Made by a program: the position numbers and the translations under genes. From NCBI RefSeq assembly GCF_017357425.1, contig NZ_CP014571.1, positions 3,100,001 through 3,164,000 on the forward strand: DNA of 64,000 nt, in the 5' to 3' direction. The notes below the pieces were generated by a model, which was not told where the DNA came from, did no database searches, and worked only from the letters and a program-made list of their open reading frames with translations. Source of the DNA: Arthrobacter sp. D5-1 (GTDB lineage: Bacteria; Actinomycetota; Actinomycetes; Actinomycetales; Micrococcaceae). Below are positions 49,735 through 58,647 of the stretch, piece after piece (position 1 is the stretch's first letter; each line of letters starts with the position of its first letter).

Positions 49735-49763
49735 AGGCGGGACACCGGATCAGTGTCCCGCCT
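49735..49763 (-). terminator. Intercistronic stem-loop after the binding-protein gene
   Basis: An 11-bp perfect stem (arms 49735-49745 and 49753-49763) with a 7-nt loop lies 23 nt downstream of the binding-protein stop on the minus strand, before the DppB start. It is without a clear U-tract, so it probably acts as a partial terminator or 3' stabiliser, raising the level of binding-protein mRNA over the rest of the operon. Confidence 0.75.
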
Positions 49764-49786
49764 GCCTTCTGGTCTCAGTGGTGCAG

Positions 49787-51415
49787 TTACTTGGAAATGA
49801 CACCCAGACGGAACTTGAAGGACGGATCCAGCGTCTTGTCGACGCCGTTCACGCCACTTCCGACCACAGCCACCTGTGCACCCTGGAGCAGGGGCAGCGT
49901 GGAAATGTCCTTGGCGAGCGCATTCTGGACTTCCTTGATGGTCGACTCGCGGCTGGTCTTGTCCGCATCAGTGAGCTGCTTGCTGATCAGTTCGTTCACC
50001 GTGGCGTTGTTGTAGTGGTTCTTCAGGAAGCCACCCTCAGGGAAGAACGGCGTCAGGTAGTTATCGGCATCGCTGAAGTCCGGGAACCAGCCGAATTGGA
50101 ACAACGGGTATTCATCGGCACGGCTGGCCTTGCTGTAGGTGACCCACTCGGTGGACTGCAGGTTCACTGTGAAGAGGCCGGACTTCTCCAACTGCTCCTT
50201 GACCATGGCGTACTCGTCACCTGAGGATCCGCCGTAGTGGTCCGGGTTGTACTGGAGGTTCAGGGCCACGGGTTCGGTGATCCCGGCATCGGCCAGGACT
50301 TTCTTGGCCTTGTCCAGGCTGGGCTTGCCGGCATCACCATAAGCGTCCTTGAACGACTCGTTGGCACCGAGGAATCCACTCGGAACGTTGGAGTACAACG
50401 GCAGGTAGGTGCCCTTGTAAACCTGGTCGGCAATGGCCTGGCGGTCAACGAGGTTGGCCACGGCCTGGCGTACTGCGAGCGCCTTGGCCGGGTCCGCCCC
50501 CGCAGCCTTGGTTCCGTACGGCATGGTGTCGAAGTTGAACGTGATGTAGCGGATTTCGCCACCCGGGCCCGTGAGTACCTTGACCTTGGAGTCCTTGCGG
50601 AGATCGTCGATGTCCGTCGCGCTCAGGCTGCGGAAGGCAACGTCAATGGCTCCCTGTTGGATTTCCAGCTTCAGGTTGGTGGGGCTTGCGTAGTACTTGA
50701 TGGTGGCTGCGTCGTTTGCGGGCTTGCCCAGGACGCCTTGGTAGTCGGCGAAGGCCTTGAAACTGACGAGCTCATTCTTCTTGTAGCTGTCAATGGTGTA
50801 CTGGCCGTGGAACGCGTTGGCCTTGATGATCTCGTCGTCAGAAAGCACTTTGTCCGCCGGGAAGACTTCGTCGTCGACGATCGGCGCGGCAGGGCTGCTG
50901 AGGATCTGGCTGAACGTTTGGTCGTTGGCGTTCTTGAGCTTGAACACCACGGTGGTGGCGTCGGGCGCCGTGACGCTCTCGATGTTGGTCAGCAACGACG
51001 CCGGACCAGCGGGGTCATTGATCGCCACCTGGCGGTCAAACGAGAACTTGACGTCCTTGGAGTCCAAGGTGTGGCCATTGGCCCACTTCAATCCGGACTT
51101 GAGCTTGACCGTGTACTCGGACGGCGTCGTGAACGACGACGATTCCGCGAGGTCGGGCACGGGTTCCGCGCCGCCGGGCTTGGAATTCAAGAGGAAGGAA
51201 TAGATCTGGTTCATCACCATGAACGAACCGTTGTCATAGGATCCAGCGGGGTCCAGTGACGTGACCTTGTCTGTGGTGCCGTAGGCGATGGGGCCTGCAG
51301 CAGCCGGTGCGGACGATGAGCCGCCGCCGGAGGGTCCCGTGCATGCCGTCAGGGCGAGCGCGGAAATGCCCGCCAGCGCGATAGCGCCGTGCAGGGCCTT
51401 CTTATTCAGTGCCAT
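49787..51415 (-). CDS. Oligopeptide ABC transporter, solute-binding lipoprotein (family 5)
   Basis: A 542-residue lipoprotein. The signal peptide MALNKKALHGAIALAGISAL ends in the lipobox ALTAC (Cys25), followed by a Gly/Ser-rich linker. The body shows the family-5 plan: YGTTDKVTSLDPAGSYDNGS near the start, VKLKSGLKWANG (characteristic surface segment), DSKDVKFSFDR and ARIRFAVRQAVANLVDRQAI-like helices. I use the ATG at 51415, with GAAGG ahead; the 21 residues upstream in frame are not part of a signal peptide. It is first in the operon and its promoter must lie in 51416-51662. Specificity cannot be read reliably; peptides are the default for this family. Confidence 0.94.
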   Translation of the reverse strand: MALNKKALHGAIALAGISALALTACTGPSGGGSSSAPAAAGPIAYGTTDKVTSLDPAGSYDNGSFMVMNQIYSFLLNSKPGGAEPVPDLAESSSFTTPSEYTVKLKSGLKWANGHTLDSKDVKFSFDRQVAINDPAGPASLLTNIESVTAPDATTVVFKLKNANDQTFSQILSSPAAPIVDDEVFPADKVLSDDEIIKANAFHGQYTIDSYKKNELVSFKAFADYQGVLGKPANDAATIKYYASPTNLKLEIQQGAIDVAFRSLSATDIDDLRKDSKVKVLTGPGGEIRYITFNFDTMPYGTKAAGADPAKALAVRQAVANLVDRQAIADQVYKGTYLPLYSNVPSGFLGANESFKDAYGDAGKPSLDKAKKVLADAGITEPVALNLQYNPDHYGGSSGDEYAMVKEQLEKSGLFTVNLQSTEWVTYSKASRADEYPLFQFGWFPDFSDADNYLTPFFPEGGFLKNHYNNATVNELISKQLTDADKTSRESTIKEVQNALAKDISTLPLLQGAQVAVVGSGVNGVDKTLDPSFKFRLGVISK

Positions 51416-51662
51416 CTGATGAACCTTCTGTTCGATGGATTCGGCGCGCCGCCGTGGGATATTTGTGACGGCGCACACTCTTAGTGCCTCGATTCAACCA
51501 GACTTCGCAGGCCGCGAACCGTCATTTTAGTGATTTGAGACACAAAATTTACTTTCCAGTAGCTTTCTTCGAACGCCTCCCGGCCATTGCTCCGACGGAT
51601 GCGCCGGAATATCGTAGGTTCCGAGTCCCCACTCACTGAAAGACCGCCCGAAGGACACGCAC
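51416..51662. promoter_or_regulatory. Divergent promoter region of the peptide transporter and the metacaspase gene
   Basis: A 247-bp gap. An AT-rich core at about 51522-51560 contains TAAAAT on the minus strand, a good -10 candidate for the transporter, with only a poor -35 at 17 bp. On the plus strand the caspase start is preceded by GAAGGAC; no convincing promoter hexamers were seen for it. There is no repeat or dyad of note. Confidence 0.35.
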
Positions 51663-52490
51663 ATGAGCAAGGCAGCACTTTGTGTAGGGATCAACAAGTT
51701 CAAATTTCTGCCCCAGGCCAGCTGGCTCAACGGCTGCGTCAACGATGCCGAAGACCTCGCAGCGATGCTCGAAAAAAACTATGGCTTCGAAGGTTCCAAC
51801 ATCACTGTCCTGCGGGACGCCAAAGCGGTGAAAAAGTCAGTCATGGCTGCTCTCAATGCCTTGGTGGACGCTGCCGTGGCGGGTACCGTGACCCACATTG
51901 TGTTCACCTTTTCAAGCCATGGAACCCAAGTGCCGGACACCAGCGGCGATGAAAGCGACCGCTTGGATGAGGCCTTTGCGTGCTACGACATCAACAACTC
52001 CGGTGATCGCTGGGATCCCGGCACGGTGATCACCGACGACGAACTCGCATCCTTGTTTGCCCGGCTGCCGAAGGGAGTCCTGATGGATGTTGTGCTTGAT
52101 ACCTGCCACAGCGGAACGGGCCTGAAGTCATTGGACCTCCTCCCCGGACGCCGTCCCCGTTTCCTGCCGGCGCCCAGCCCCCGGGCAGCCATCGCCAATG
52201 AATCCAAGGACACCCGCAGCTTGCGGGACATGGTCAAGGCGGCCAAGCTCTCCGCACCGGTTCTGATGGCAGCCTGCCGCTCAGACCAGACTGCAGCCGA
52301 CGCCTTCATAGAGGGCCGGTACAACGGCGCCTTTACCTACAACTTTGTGAAGGCCCTCATGGGTGACGGTACCGTGGCGCGGGCCGACATCCTGAAGCAG
52401 GTCAGCAAGGGCCTCAAGTCCGGCGGCTTCGATCAGATCGCCCAACTGGAAGGCTCGACGGCGGCACGCAGGGCCGCGTGGGGCGCCTGA
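51663..52490 (+). CDS. Metacaspase-like cysteine protease (caspase family, C14)
   Basis: A 275-residue cytosolic protein made of a single caspase-fold domain. The first strand is KAALCVGINKFKF, followed by NDAEDLAAMLEKNYGF. The catalytic histidine is His86 in FTFSSHGTQV and the catalytic cysteine Cys148 in VVLDTCHSGTG. An acidic DESDRLDEAFACYD segment between them matches the calcium or substrate pocket of type I metacaspases, which cut after Arg or Lys. There is no prodomain, signal peptide or fused sensor. It is transcribed alone, divergent from the peptide transporter and convergent with a metalloprotease gene 37 nt away. The physiological role is unknown; bacterial caspase-like proteases are linked to stress and to abortive-infection systems in other settings. 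Confidence 0.93.
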   Translation: MSKAALCVGINKFKFLPQASWLNGCVNDAEDLAAMLEKNYGFEGSNITVLRDAKAVKKSVMAALNALVDAAVAGTVTHIVFTFSSHGTQVPDTSGDESDRLDEAFACYDINNSGDRWDPGTVITDDELASLFARLPKGVLMDVVLDTCHSGTGLKSLDLLPGRRPRFLPAPSPRAAIANESKDTRSLRDMVKAAKLSAPVLMAACRSDQTAADAFIEGRYNGAFTYNFVKALMGDGTVARADILKQVSKGLKSGGFDQIAQLEGSTAARRAAWGA

Positions 52491-52527
52491 CTTGGGTGCC
52501 TGGGGAAGTCCGCCGGCTGCCGAAAGC

Positions 52528-54159
52528 TTAGTCCCCGGTGCCATGGAACTTGTCCCGGACCCCCGATGAGGCGGCCTCCTCAGCGTCGTGGTGCTGGTCC
52601 GAACCGAACATCTGCCCTTGGCGTTCCCTGTCCATCACTGGTTTGAGGGCCGCATACACCAGCCGGCCACCGGCGTCGAAACGCAACAGCCCTCCCCCGC
52701 GGATGTCCACGAAGTCCCTCCGGGTTTTCAACCCGAGGCGGACGTATGCTTCCCGCCGGCTCATCCGGACCGTCTGGATGAACGAGGCTCCTATCTCGGA
52801 AATAATGAATCCATCCGGGGACACACGCTCAGAGGTACGTACGCGCGTGGAACTGAGGGGTGTACGCCGCTCAAGCCGCGCCGCCTCCAGGAGTCGGGGA
52901 TTTTCCCAGACAAAGCGCTGCACCTCCTGGGGGTCGGAGCCGAGGGCCGAAAGCCTGATGGGGTAGCGGAGGCCCTGGTAGTTGTCCACGCCGCTGATGT
53001 TGTTCAAGGAGACCCGACGTATTCCGATGGCGGAGAACTCGTTTTGGATCGCCTCGCGGTATCCGTGATTGTCTTCGGGAACCATGTCGAGGTCGGCTGC
53101 AATGATGCCGCGGAGGAGATCCCGCCACGAGACGTCCACAGGTGGCATGTAGGAGAGTCCGCGGATCACCATCCGCAGGACCCGGGTGGCCACAATCGAG
53201 CCTGATTCGGCTTTCTGTTGCAGACCTTGGCTGTCCCCGAACCGCGCGTTCCGCTCCGACCACAGACGTTGGACGGCCCGGAGCACCGCCCCCACCACCA
53301 CGGCACCCCGTGCATGCGGCTCCAGCAGTGACTGCCAGCCATCGGGCACAGCGCCAACGAAGGGCTCGCGCAGTGGCCCGCGGGCGAAGAGGTCACGCGC
53401 AAAATCAAAAAGGGAACGCATCAGGATGGCATCATCAACTGCTTGCCCGGCCTCAAACCCACCGCCGGCCGCTTCAAGCTGCCGCGCCACCACGTCGCGG
53501 GAAGAAAAGACGGAAAGGATGGCCACGATGTCGGCCAAGGCCTCGTGCATGGCCAGCTGCTCCGTGGTGGCCATGTGGTCGGCCCACGCCGGCCGGAACC
53601 CGTCCAGGATGGCATGTGTCACTTCGTGGGCGACGATGTCCCGGTAGAGGGCTGTGGGGACTTTGTATCCCATCCGATCCACCGAACCGAAGCGGATGAT
53701 GTTGGTTCCCCGTTCGTAGCCGGTGTCAGTGGCAGTGATCAGATCCCGCGCTTTGAGAACCACACGCCCTTCCGGGTTCCAGGGCATGCGCCTGCCGAGC
53801 GTCGTTTCGAAGATATCCAAGGTACTCATGGCCACACCGTAGACGTGCTGTGCCAGGAAACGTGTGTCATCCAGGAGTTCACGCAAACCCGGTGCCGGAG
53901 GTTCCGAGATCAGCTGCCAGGGATCACCTTGCTGCGTCAGCGTCACCGGGGACACAGTGGTTCCACGCCACTTCCTGATATGGACGGCGTAGCGGTGGCC
54001 GGTGGGACCACGCCTGAGGCGTTCAACCGGGATACGGACCTGTGCCGTCAGTGGAGGTGCTCCCGGGGCGCCGATAGGCCCCTCGGCCAGGACCGTCACC
54101 GAGACCATCTGCCCGGCTTTGATGTCCCCCGGGCTCTTTTTTGGATATGCCACAGTCAT
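52528..54159 (-). CDS. Cytosolic HExxH metalloprotease (gluzincin/M4-like), unclassified
   Basis: A protein of about 543 residues from the ATG at 54159 (a TTG at 54183 would add eight). The zinc motif HEVTH is at 178-182, followed 20-odd residues later by MHEALADIVAIL, where Glu206 takes the place of the third ligand and the pattern resembles the NEAxSD of thermolysin-type enzymes. The N-terminal 100 residues are beta-rich; the C-terminal 200 contain a long mixed region ending in a His/Asp-rich tail (GSDQHHDAEEAASS). There is no signal peptide or propeptide, which is unusual for the M4 group and implies action inside the cell. Convergent with the metacaspase gene. I do not recognise a named subfamily. 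Confidence 0.78.
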   Translation of the reverse strand: MTVAYPKKSPGDIKAGQMVSVTVLAEGPIGAPGAPPLTAQVRIPVERLRRGPTGHRYAVHIRKWRGTTVSPVTLTQQGDPWQLISEPPAPGLRELLDDTRFLAQHVYGVAMSTLDIFETTLGRRMPWNPEGRVVLKARDLITATDTGYERGTNIIRFGSVDRMGYKVPTALYRDIVAHEVTHAILDGFRPAWADHMATTEQLAMHEALADIVAILSVFSSRDVVARQLEAAGGGFEAGQAVDDAILMRSLFDFARDLFARGPLREPFVGAVPDGWQSLLEPHARGAVVVGAVLRAVQRLWSERNARFGDSQGLQQKAESGSIVATRVLRMVIRGLSYMPPVDVSWRDLLRGIIAADLDMVPEDNHGYREAIQNEFSAIGIRRVSLNNISGVDNYQGLRYPIRLSALGSDPQEVQRFVWENPRLLEAARLERRTPLSSTRVRTSERVSPDGFIISEIGASFIQTVRMSRREAYVRLGLKTRRDFVDIRGGGLLRFDAGGRLVYAALKPVMDRERQGQMFGSDQHHDAEEAASSGVRDKFHGTGD

Positions 54160-54262
54160 CGCCGTCCCGAATGCGGACCCCAAACACCGCAGCGGAAGCG
54201 CTGCTTAGCCCAGTATGGAGGCGCCCCATGGCGGAGGCAATGGGTGTGGCGGGCTAGAGCTC

Positions 54263-55402
54263 CTAGAGGGCCACGCGCTGAAGGGAACGGGCGGCATCGA
54301 TGGTTGCCTGCCCCAAAACCCGGCTGCCCTGGTAAAGGACAACTGTTTGCCCAGGAGCCACACCACGGAGCGGATCGGTCAAGGTGACAACGAGTTCGGC
54401 CCGCTGAACCCCTGAATCGTCGACAACGGTTTCCACGTGTGCTTTCGCCGGAACGGGATCCCCGTGCGCCCGTACCTGGGCATGGCAGTCGAACTCCGCA
54501 CCCGTCGCAACTTCGGCGATGGGCAAGCCTGCCCACGAAACCTTGATTCCACGGATCTCGTCGATGGCAAGCAAAGCTTCGGGTCCCACCACCACTTTGT
54601 TTTCCTTGGGACGGATCTCCAGGACAAACCGGGGCTTGCCATCAGCGGCCGGAGTTCCCAGCTTCAATCCGCGGCGCTGTCCCACTGTGAAGGCGTTGGC
54701 ACCGGGATGTTCGCCTACTTTGACCCCGGTCTCGTCAACGATGTCGCCGGTGGTCATGTCAATCTTTTCGGCCAGCCAGCCACGGGTGTCGCCGTCGGAG
54801 ATGAAGCAGATGTCGTGGCTGTCCGGCTTGTTGGCCACGGACAGGCCCCGCCGCTCAGCTTCCGCGCGCACTTCTGCCTTGGACGGCGTGTCCGCCAGCG
54901 GGAACATGGAGTGCTTAAGCTGCTCATGGGTCAGGACACCCAGGACGTAGCTCTGGTCCTTGGCCCAATCCGCCGCGCGGTGGAGTTCCCGGTTGCCGTC
55001 GGCGTCTTCGATCACCTTGGCGTAGTGCCCGGTGCATACGGCGTCGAAGCCCAGCGCAATGGCCTTCTCCAGCAGGGCAGCAAACTTGATGCGTTCGTTG
55101 CAGCGCATGCACGGGTTTGGCGTCCGCCCTGCAGCATATTCGTCAATGAAGTCCTGGACGACGTCTTCCTTGAAGCGCTCCGAGAAATCCCACACGTAGT
55201 AAGGGATCCCCAGGACGTCGCAGGCACGCCAGGCGTCACGGGAGTCCTCGATGGTGCAGCATCCCCGGCTTCCGGTGCGCAGGGTGCCGGGCATGCGCGA
55301 CAACGCGAGGTGGACTCCGACGACGTCGTGTCCTGCCTCGACGGCGCGGGCGGCGGCCACGGCAGAGTCAACTCCGCCGCTCATTGCTGCAAGTACTCGC
55401 AT
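54263..55402 (-). CDS. mnmA: tRNA 2-thiouridylase MnmA
   Basis: A 379-residue enzyme that thiolates U34 of tRNA Lys, Glu and Gln. The ATP-pyrophosphatase loop SGGVDS is at 8-13. The two catalytic cysteines lie in [12 protein letters not shown] and the [12 protein letters not shown] motif, with the central TGHYAKV and the C-terminal beta-barrel ([15 protein letters not shown]). I start at 55402; the longer frame to 55486 adds residues without family likeness. The sulfur donor is probably the cysteine desulfurase encoded just upstream (gap 126 nt), an arrangement common in actinobacteria. Confidence 0.97.
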   Translation of the reverse strand: MRVLAAMSGGVDSAVAAARAVEAGHDVVGVHLALSRMPGTLRTGSRGCCTIEDSRDAWRACDVLGIPYYVWDFSERFKEDVVQDFIDEYAAGRTPNPCMRCNERIKFAALLEKAIALGFDAVCTGHYAKVIEDADGNRELHRAADWAKDQSYVLGVLTHEQLKHSMFPLADTPSKAEVRAEAERRGLSVANKPDSHDICFISDGDTRGWLAEKIDMTTGDIVDETGVKVGEHPGANAFTVGQRRGLKLGTPAADGKPRFVLEIRPKENKVVVGPEALLAIDEIRGIKVSWAGLPIAEVATGAEFDCHAQVRAHGDPVPAKAHVETVVDDSGVQRAELVVTLTDPLRGVAPGQTVVLYQGSRVLGQATIDAARSLQRVAL

Positions 55403-55528
55403 GCTGGCTTTCTGTGTTGGGGGCTGTGGCAACTGTTCCGGCTCAGACCAGCCGGCGTGCCCGTCCATTCTAGCTTGCAATACCACGACTGCACTAAATT
55501 CCTTGGCCCCTCCCCACCAAGGCCACCG

Positions 55529-56761
55529 TTACAAGGACGTTGGCGATCCCTGCCGCGCCACTGTTGCAGCCGTCTGGATGCTGGACTCGTGGCCTGCCAT
55601 TCCTGCCTGCCGCGCCCGTGAGCATGCCTCGGGAAGAGCCTTCAGCAGCGCATCCACATCCGCTTCCGTAGAGCTGTGGCCCAGAGTGAAGCGCTGGGCG
55701 CCGCGGGCAGTATCCTCGTCGAGGCCCATGGCCAACAGCACGTGCGACGGGCGCGGGACTCCTGCCGTGCAGGCAGAGCCAGTAGACGATTCAACGCCTG
55801 CCAGGTCCAGGAGGAAGAGGAGCGAATCGCCTTCACACCCCGGGAACGTGAAATGGGCATTGCCCGGCAGCCGCCGCTCTCCCGCGGCACCCCGCAGCAC
55901 TGCGTCGGGCACGGCAGCGCCGACGCCATCGATCAGACGGTCGCGCAACGCGCTGAGCCGTTCCCGCTCTTCCGCGAGATTCCCAGTGACTGCTTCAGCC
56001 GCGGCGGCGAAGGCAGCAATGGCCGGGGTGTCCAGGGTTCCCGAGCGGACATCACGTTCCTGGCCGCCACCGTGCTGTACCGGTGTCAATTTCACAGCCC
56101 TCCCCAGGAAGAGCGCGCCAACGCCCACTGGGCCGCCCAGCTTGTGCCCCGACACCGACATCGCGGCTAGGCCGCTTGCCCGGAAATCCACGGGGACCGA
56201 ACCGAAGGCCTGCACAGCGTCGGAGTGGACCGGGATTCCATGGGGCTTTGCGAGGTCAACGATCTCCGCGACTGGTTGGATGGTGCCCACTTCATTGTTG
56301 GCCCACATGACAGTGACGAGCGCAATGGATCCGGGATCCCGCTCGATCTCCCGTTGAAGGACCTCGAGCCGCACGGTGCCGGACTCATCGACAGGTAGCC
56401 ACACAACGTCCGCACCTTCATGCCGCTCGAGCCACTCCACAGTGTCAAGGACCGCATGATGTTCGACGGCGGAGCACAAGACCCGCGTCCGGCGGGGGTC
56501 CTCGTCCCGGCGGGCCCAGAACAAGCCCTTGACGGCCAAGTTGTCTGCTTCGGTTCCTCCCGAGGTGAAAATGACCTCCGAAGGATGGGCGCCAGCTGCT
56601 GCGGCCAACATTTCACGGGCATCCTCGACGGCGCGCCGGGCGCGTCGACCCGCTCCGTGCAGCGAGGACGGATTGCCGGTTCGCGCCAACTCCCGCGTCA
56701 TGACGGCGAGCGCTTCTGCCGACAGGGGCGTGGTGGCAGCGTGATCGAGGTATACAGGCAC
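55529..56761 (-). CDS. Cysteine desulfurase (NifS/IscS-like)
   Basis: A 410-residue PLP enzyme. It starts MPVYLDHAATTPLS, the class V aminotransferase entry motif. VSGHKLGGPVG holds the PLP lysine K207, SSTGSACTAGVPRPSHVL holds the catalytic cysteine of the mobile loop, and HHAVLDTVEWL carries the stacking histidine. It abstracts sulfur from cysteine as a persulfide for MnmA and possibly for iron-sulfur clusters. It lies on the same strand upstream of mnmA. A separate suf operon for iron-sulfur assembly is expected elsewhere in the genome. Confidence 0.96.
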   Translation of the reverse strand: MPVYLDHAATTPLSAEALAVMTRELARTGNPSSLHGAGRRARRAVEDAREMLAAAAGAHPSEVIFTSGGTEADNLAVKGLFWARRDEDPRRTRVLCSAVEHHAVLDTVEWLERHEGADVVWLPVDESGTVRLEVLQREIERDPGSIALVTVMWANNEVGTIQPVAEIVDLAKPHGIPVHSDAVQAFGSVPVDFRASGLAAMSVSGHKLGGPVGVGALFLGRAVKLTPVQHGGGQERDVRSGTLDTPAIAAFAAAAEAVTGNLAEERERLSALRDRLIDGVGAAVPDAVLRGAAGERRLPGNAHFTFPGCEGDSLLFLLDLAGVESSTGSACTAGVPRPSHVLLAMGLDEDTARGAQRFTLGHSSTEADVDALLKALPEACSRARQAGMAGHESSIQTAATVARQGSPTSL

Positions 56762-56833
56762 CTTGCCATTCTACCGATGGGACCTGGGACGCAGTGGTCT
56801 CTTCCGCGGCCACGACCGTGCAAGACAGGCAGC

Positions 56834-56880
56834 AACCTGGCGGGACCCAGCTTAACCTGGCGGGACCACCACAAGCTGGG
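56834..56880. repeat. Short direct repeat and dyad at the lipoprotein stop
   Basis: AACCTGGCGGGACC occurs twice (56834-56847 and 56854-56867), and an 8-bp dyad CCCAGCTT/AAGCTGGG (56846-56853, 56873-56880) spans the stop codon of the minus-strand lipoprotein gene. The dyad could serve as a weak terminator; the repeat may be a local duplication. Confidence 0.5.
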
Positions 56881-57529
56881 CCGCCGCTTCAGCACGCGCC
56901 TTGTCCAAGGAACCGTCATCCGGGCAAGCCACCGAAATATACACCGACGACGCCGGAACACTGAACAACCGGGCCATCACTACAGCGGCGTTCCCGCCCG
57001 TTGCGGCTGACGATTCCAAAGCAAGGAACTCCACGTTGTGCTGCGGCTCATCCGAGTCCTGTCCCCACCGCAGCGACACCGGCTTCAGGCTTTCCACCGC
57101 AATGCCGGGATCAAGGTAACGGAAGAGTTCCTTGGTGGAGGCTGCGTCATCATCCGCGACGGTCAAGGGACCCTGGTTGACGCTGACGCGGGCTGCCAGG
57201 GTGCAGCCATCAGTCTTCCGATACCGGACTTCGCCTTGGAGGCCGGAATGCACCACAGTCCACCCCGGAACTTCTTCCAGCCGCGTAGATACCGTCACCG
57301 GATCCCCCGGAGCCAACGTGTTCCCAGCTCCCAACGGCAAGTCCTTCGCCGCAACCGCTGCCGCATCATGCCCGGGCGTGATGCGCGGCGTTGCCAGCGT
57401 GGACTCCGACGGCGACGGTTTCGGCGCCGCTGGATCCGGAACGTTAACGGTGCAGCCCGCCATCACGGCGCCAGCGGCTGCCAAGGCAGCAATCCCAGCC
57501 ACCCGTCGTCGAACGTTTCGCGCCACCAT
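56852..57529 (-). CDS. Putative lipoprotein of unknown function
   Basis: A 225-residue exported lipoprotein. It has a basic N-terminus (VARNVRRR), a hydrophobic Ala-rich core and the lipobox VMAGC (Cys25), followed by a Pro/Ser linker (PDPAAPKPSPSES) and a folded domain of about 180 residues. The domain has three cysteine-poor beta-rich segments including YRKTDGCTLAARV. I do not recognise a named family. It lies 71 nt downstream of the lipid-kinase gene and 90 nt upstream of the cysteine desulfurase, all on the minus strand. Good codon bias and a convincing signal peptide support it being real. Confidence 0.82.
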   Translation of the reverse strand: MVARNVRRRVAGIAALAAAGAVMAGCTVNVPDPAAPKPSPSESTLATPRITPGHDAAAVAAKDLPLGAGNTLAPGDPVTVSTRLEEVPGWTVVHSGLQGEVRYRKTDGCTLAARVSVNQGPLTVADDDAASTKELFRYLDPGIAVESLKPVSLRWGQDSDEPQHNVEFLALESSAATGGNAAVVMARLFSVPASSVYISVACPDDGSLDKARAEAAAQLVVVPPG

Positions 57530-57544
57530 CGCTCCTTATCCCCC

Positions 57545-57566
57545 TGCCATGCCGGAGGGCATGGCA
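57545..57566 (-). terminator. Hairpin after the lipid-kinase gene
   Basis: A 9-bp perfect stem (arms 57545-57553 and 57558-57566) with a 4-nt loop in the gap between the kinase stop and the lipoprotein start. There is no U-tract. It may end the kinase transcript or sit in the lipoprotein leader. Confidence 0.5.
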
Positions 57567-57599
57567 TCTGCCGCGATCGAGTCTAGCCGTCAGGCCCGC

Positions 57600-58527
57600 C
57601 TAGGCGAGGACCCGTAGAGCACCTGGAACAATATCGACCTCCACAGGCAACGCGCCGATGCGTTCGCCGTCCGCATATGCCACCACACCCTTCGCGTCCA
57701 ACCGCACCTTCCGGACACGCCTGGTCTCCACAGCGGGGTGGCTGACGTGCCTGCCGGCAAATACTTTGGGGAAGACTGCGAGGAATCGGAGCCGTGACAA
57801 TGGTTTGACCACAAAGAGGTCCAAGAAGCCGTCATCGGGCGAAGCCTCGGGGGTGATCCGCATGCCGCCGCCGATACTGCCCGTTAGCCACCGAAATCAG
57901 CAACGCCGGCTGGCGCCAGGTCACGTCATCGGCAGTCACCGTATAGTCGATCCGTCGGAACGAACCCAGCTCCATGAGCATCGCCAGGTTGTAGCGGCTC
58001 TTTCCGCGCGGCCACCGCCACGAGTTGGCCCGTTCGTTGACTGCGGCATCGAACCCGGCCGAGAGAACCCCGGCAAAATAGACGGTCCGGCCATCCGCAG
58101 CGACCCGTCCGGCATCGATGGTCCGCCCGCCTGAAACCATTGCGGCCAGGATCCGGCGGCAGGCAGCGGGTGTGTCATGCAGCGGCAAACCCAGGAGCCG
58201 GGCAACATCGTTACCTGTCCCGCTGGGAACAATACCCAGGGCAACGTCCCCTCCGGTAAGCGCGTTGACCCCCAGATGGACCATGCCGTCGCCTCCCACC
58301 ACCACCAGGGCGTCTACTGCAGGGCCGGAAAGGGTTCGGGCTACAAGCCGCTGCAGGGCGTCGTAACTATCCGCTTCGAGCACGACGACGTCCCGTCCGG
58401 CGGCGCGGAACTGCGCTGCAGCGTGGTCCCCGGCATTGCGGGTCCGGCCAAAGGACGCCGCAGGATTTATCGCCACGGCGATCGTCCCCGCTTTGCTGGA
58501 GGGGTTTATGGCTGCCGGTGGGGTCAC
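57600..58527 (-). pseudogene. Diacylglycerol/lipid kinase, broken by a frameshift
   Basis: Two reading frames together give a normal lipid kinase of about 309 residues. The first part, from a GTG at about 58527, has IAVAINPAASFGRTRNAG and the nucleotide motif VVGGDGMVHLGVNALTGGDVALGIVPSGTGNDVAR, written here only in pieces (VVGGDGM and PSGTGNDVAR). It runs to LLISVANGQY and then falls out of frame. The second part resumes at MRITPEASPDDGFLDLF and ends at 57600. The junction at about 57861-57876 holds three GGC codons in a row; two missing bases (or one extra) restore the expected N-G-x-x-x-G-G-G-M-R motif. It may be a true pseudogene or a sequencing error. The enzyme would phosphorylate diacylglycerol or a related lipid. 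Confidence 0.88.
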
Positions 58528-58647
58528 AGCGTGAATTATGCCAGTCGGGAACCACACGCCCCGATACCAACGTTCACATAGTGGCTGGATAAACTGGCCA
58601 CTACCGCGCCTCCCTGGAGCGCACCACCTTGAGAGAAGGGCCCGTGC

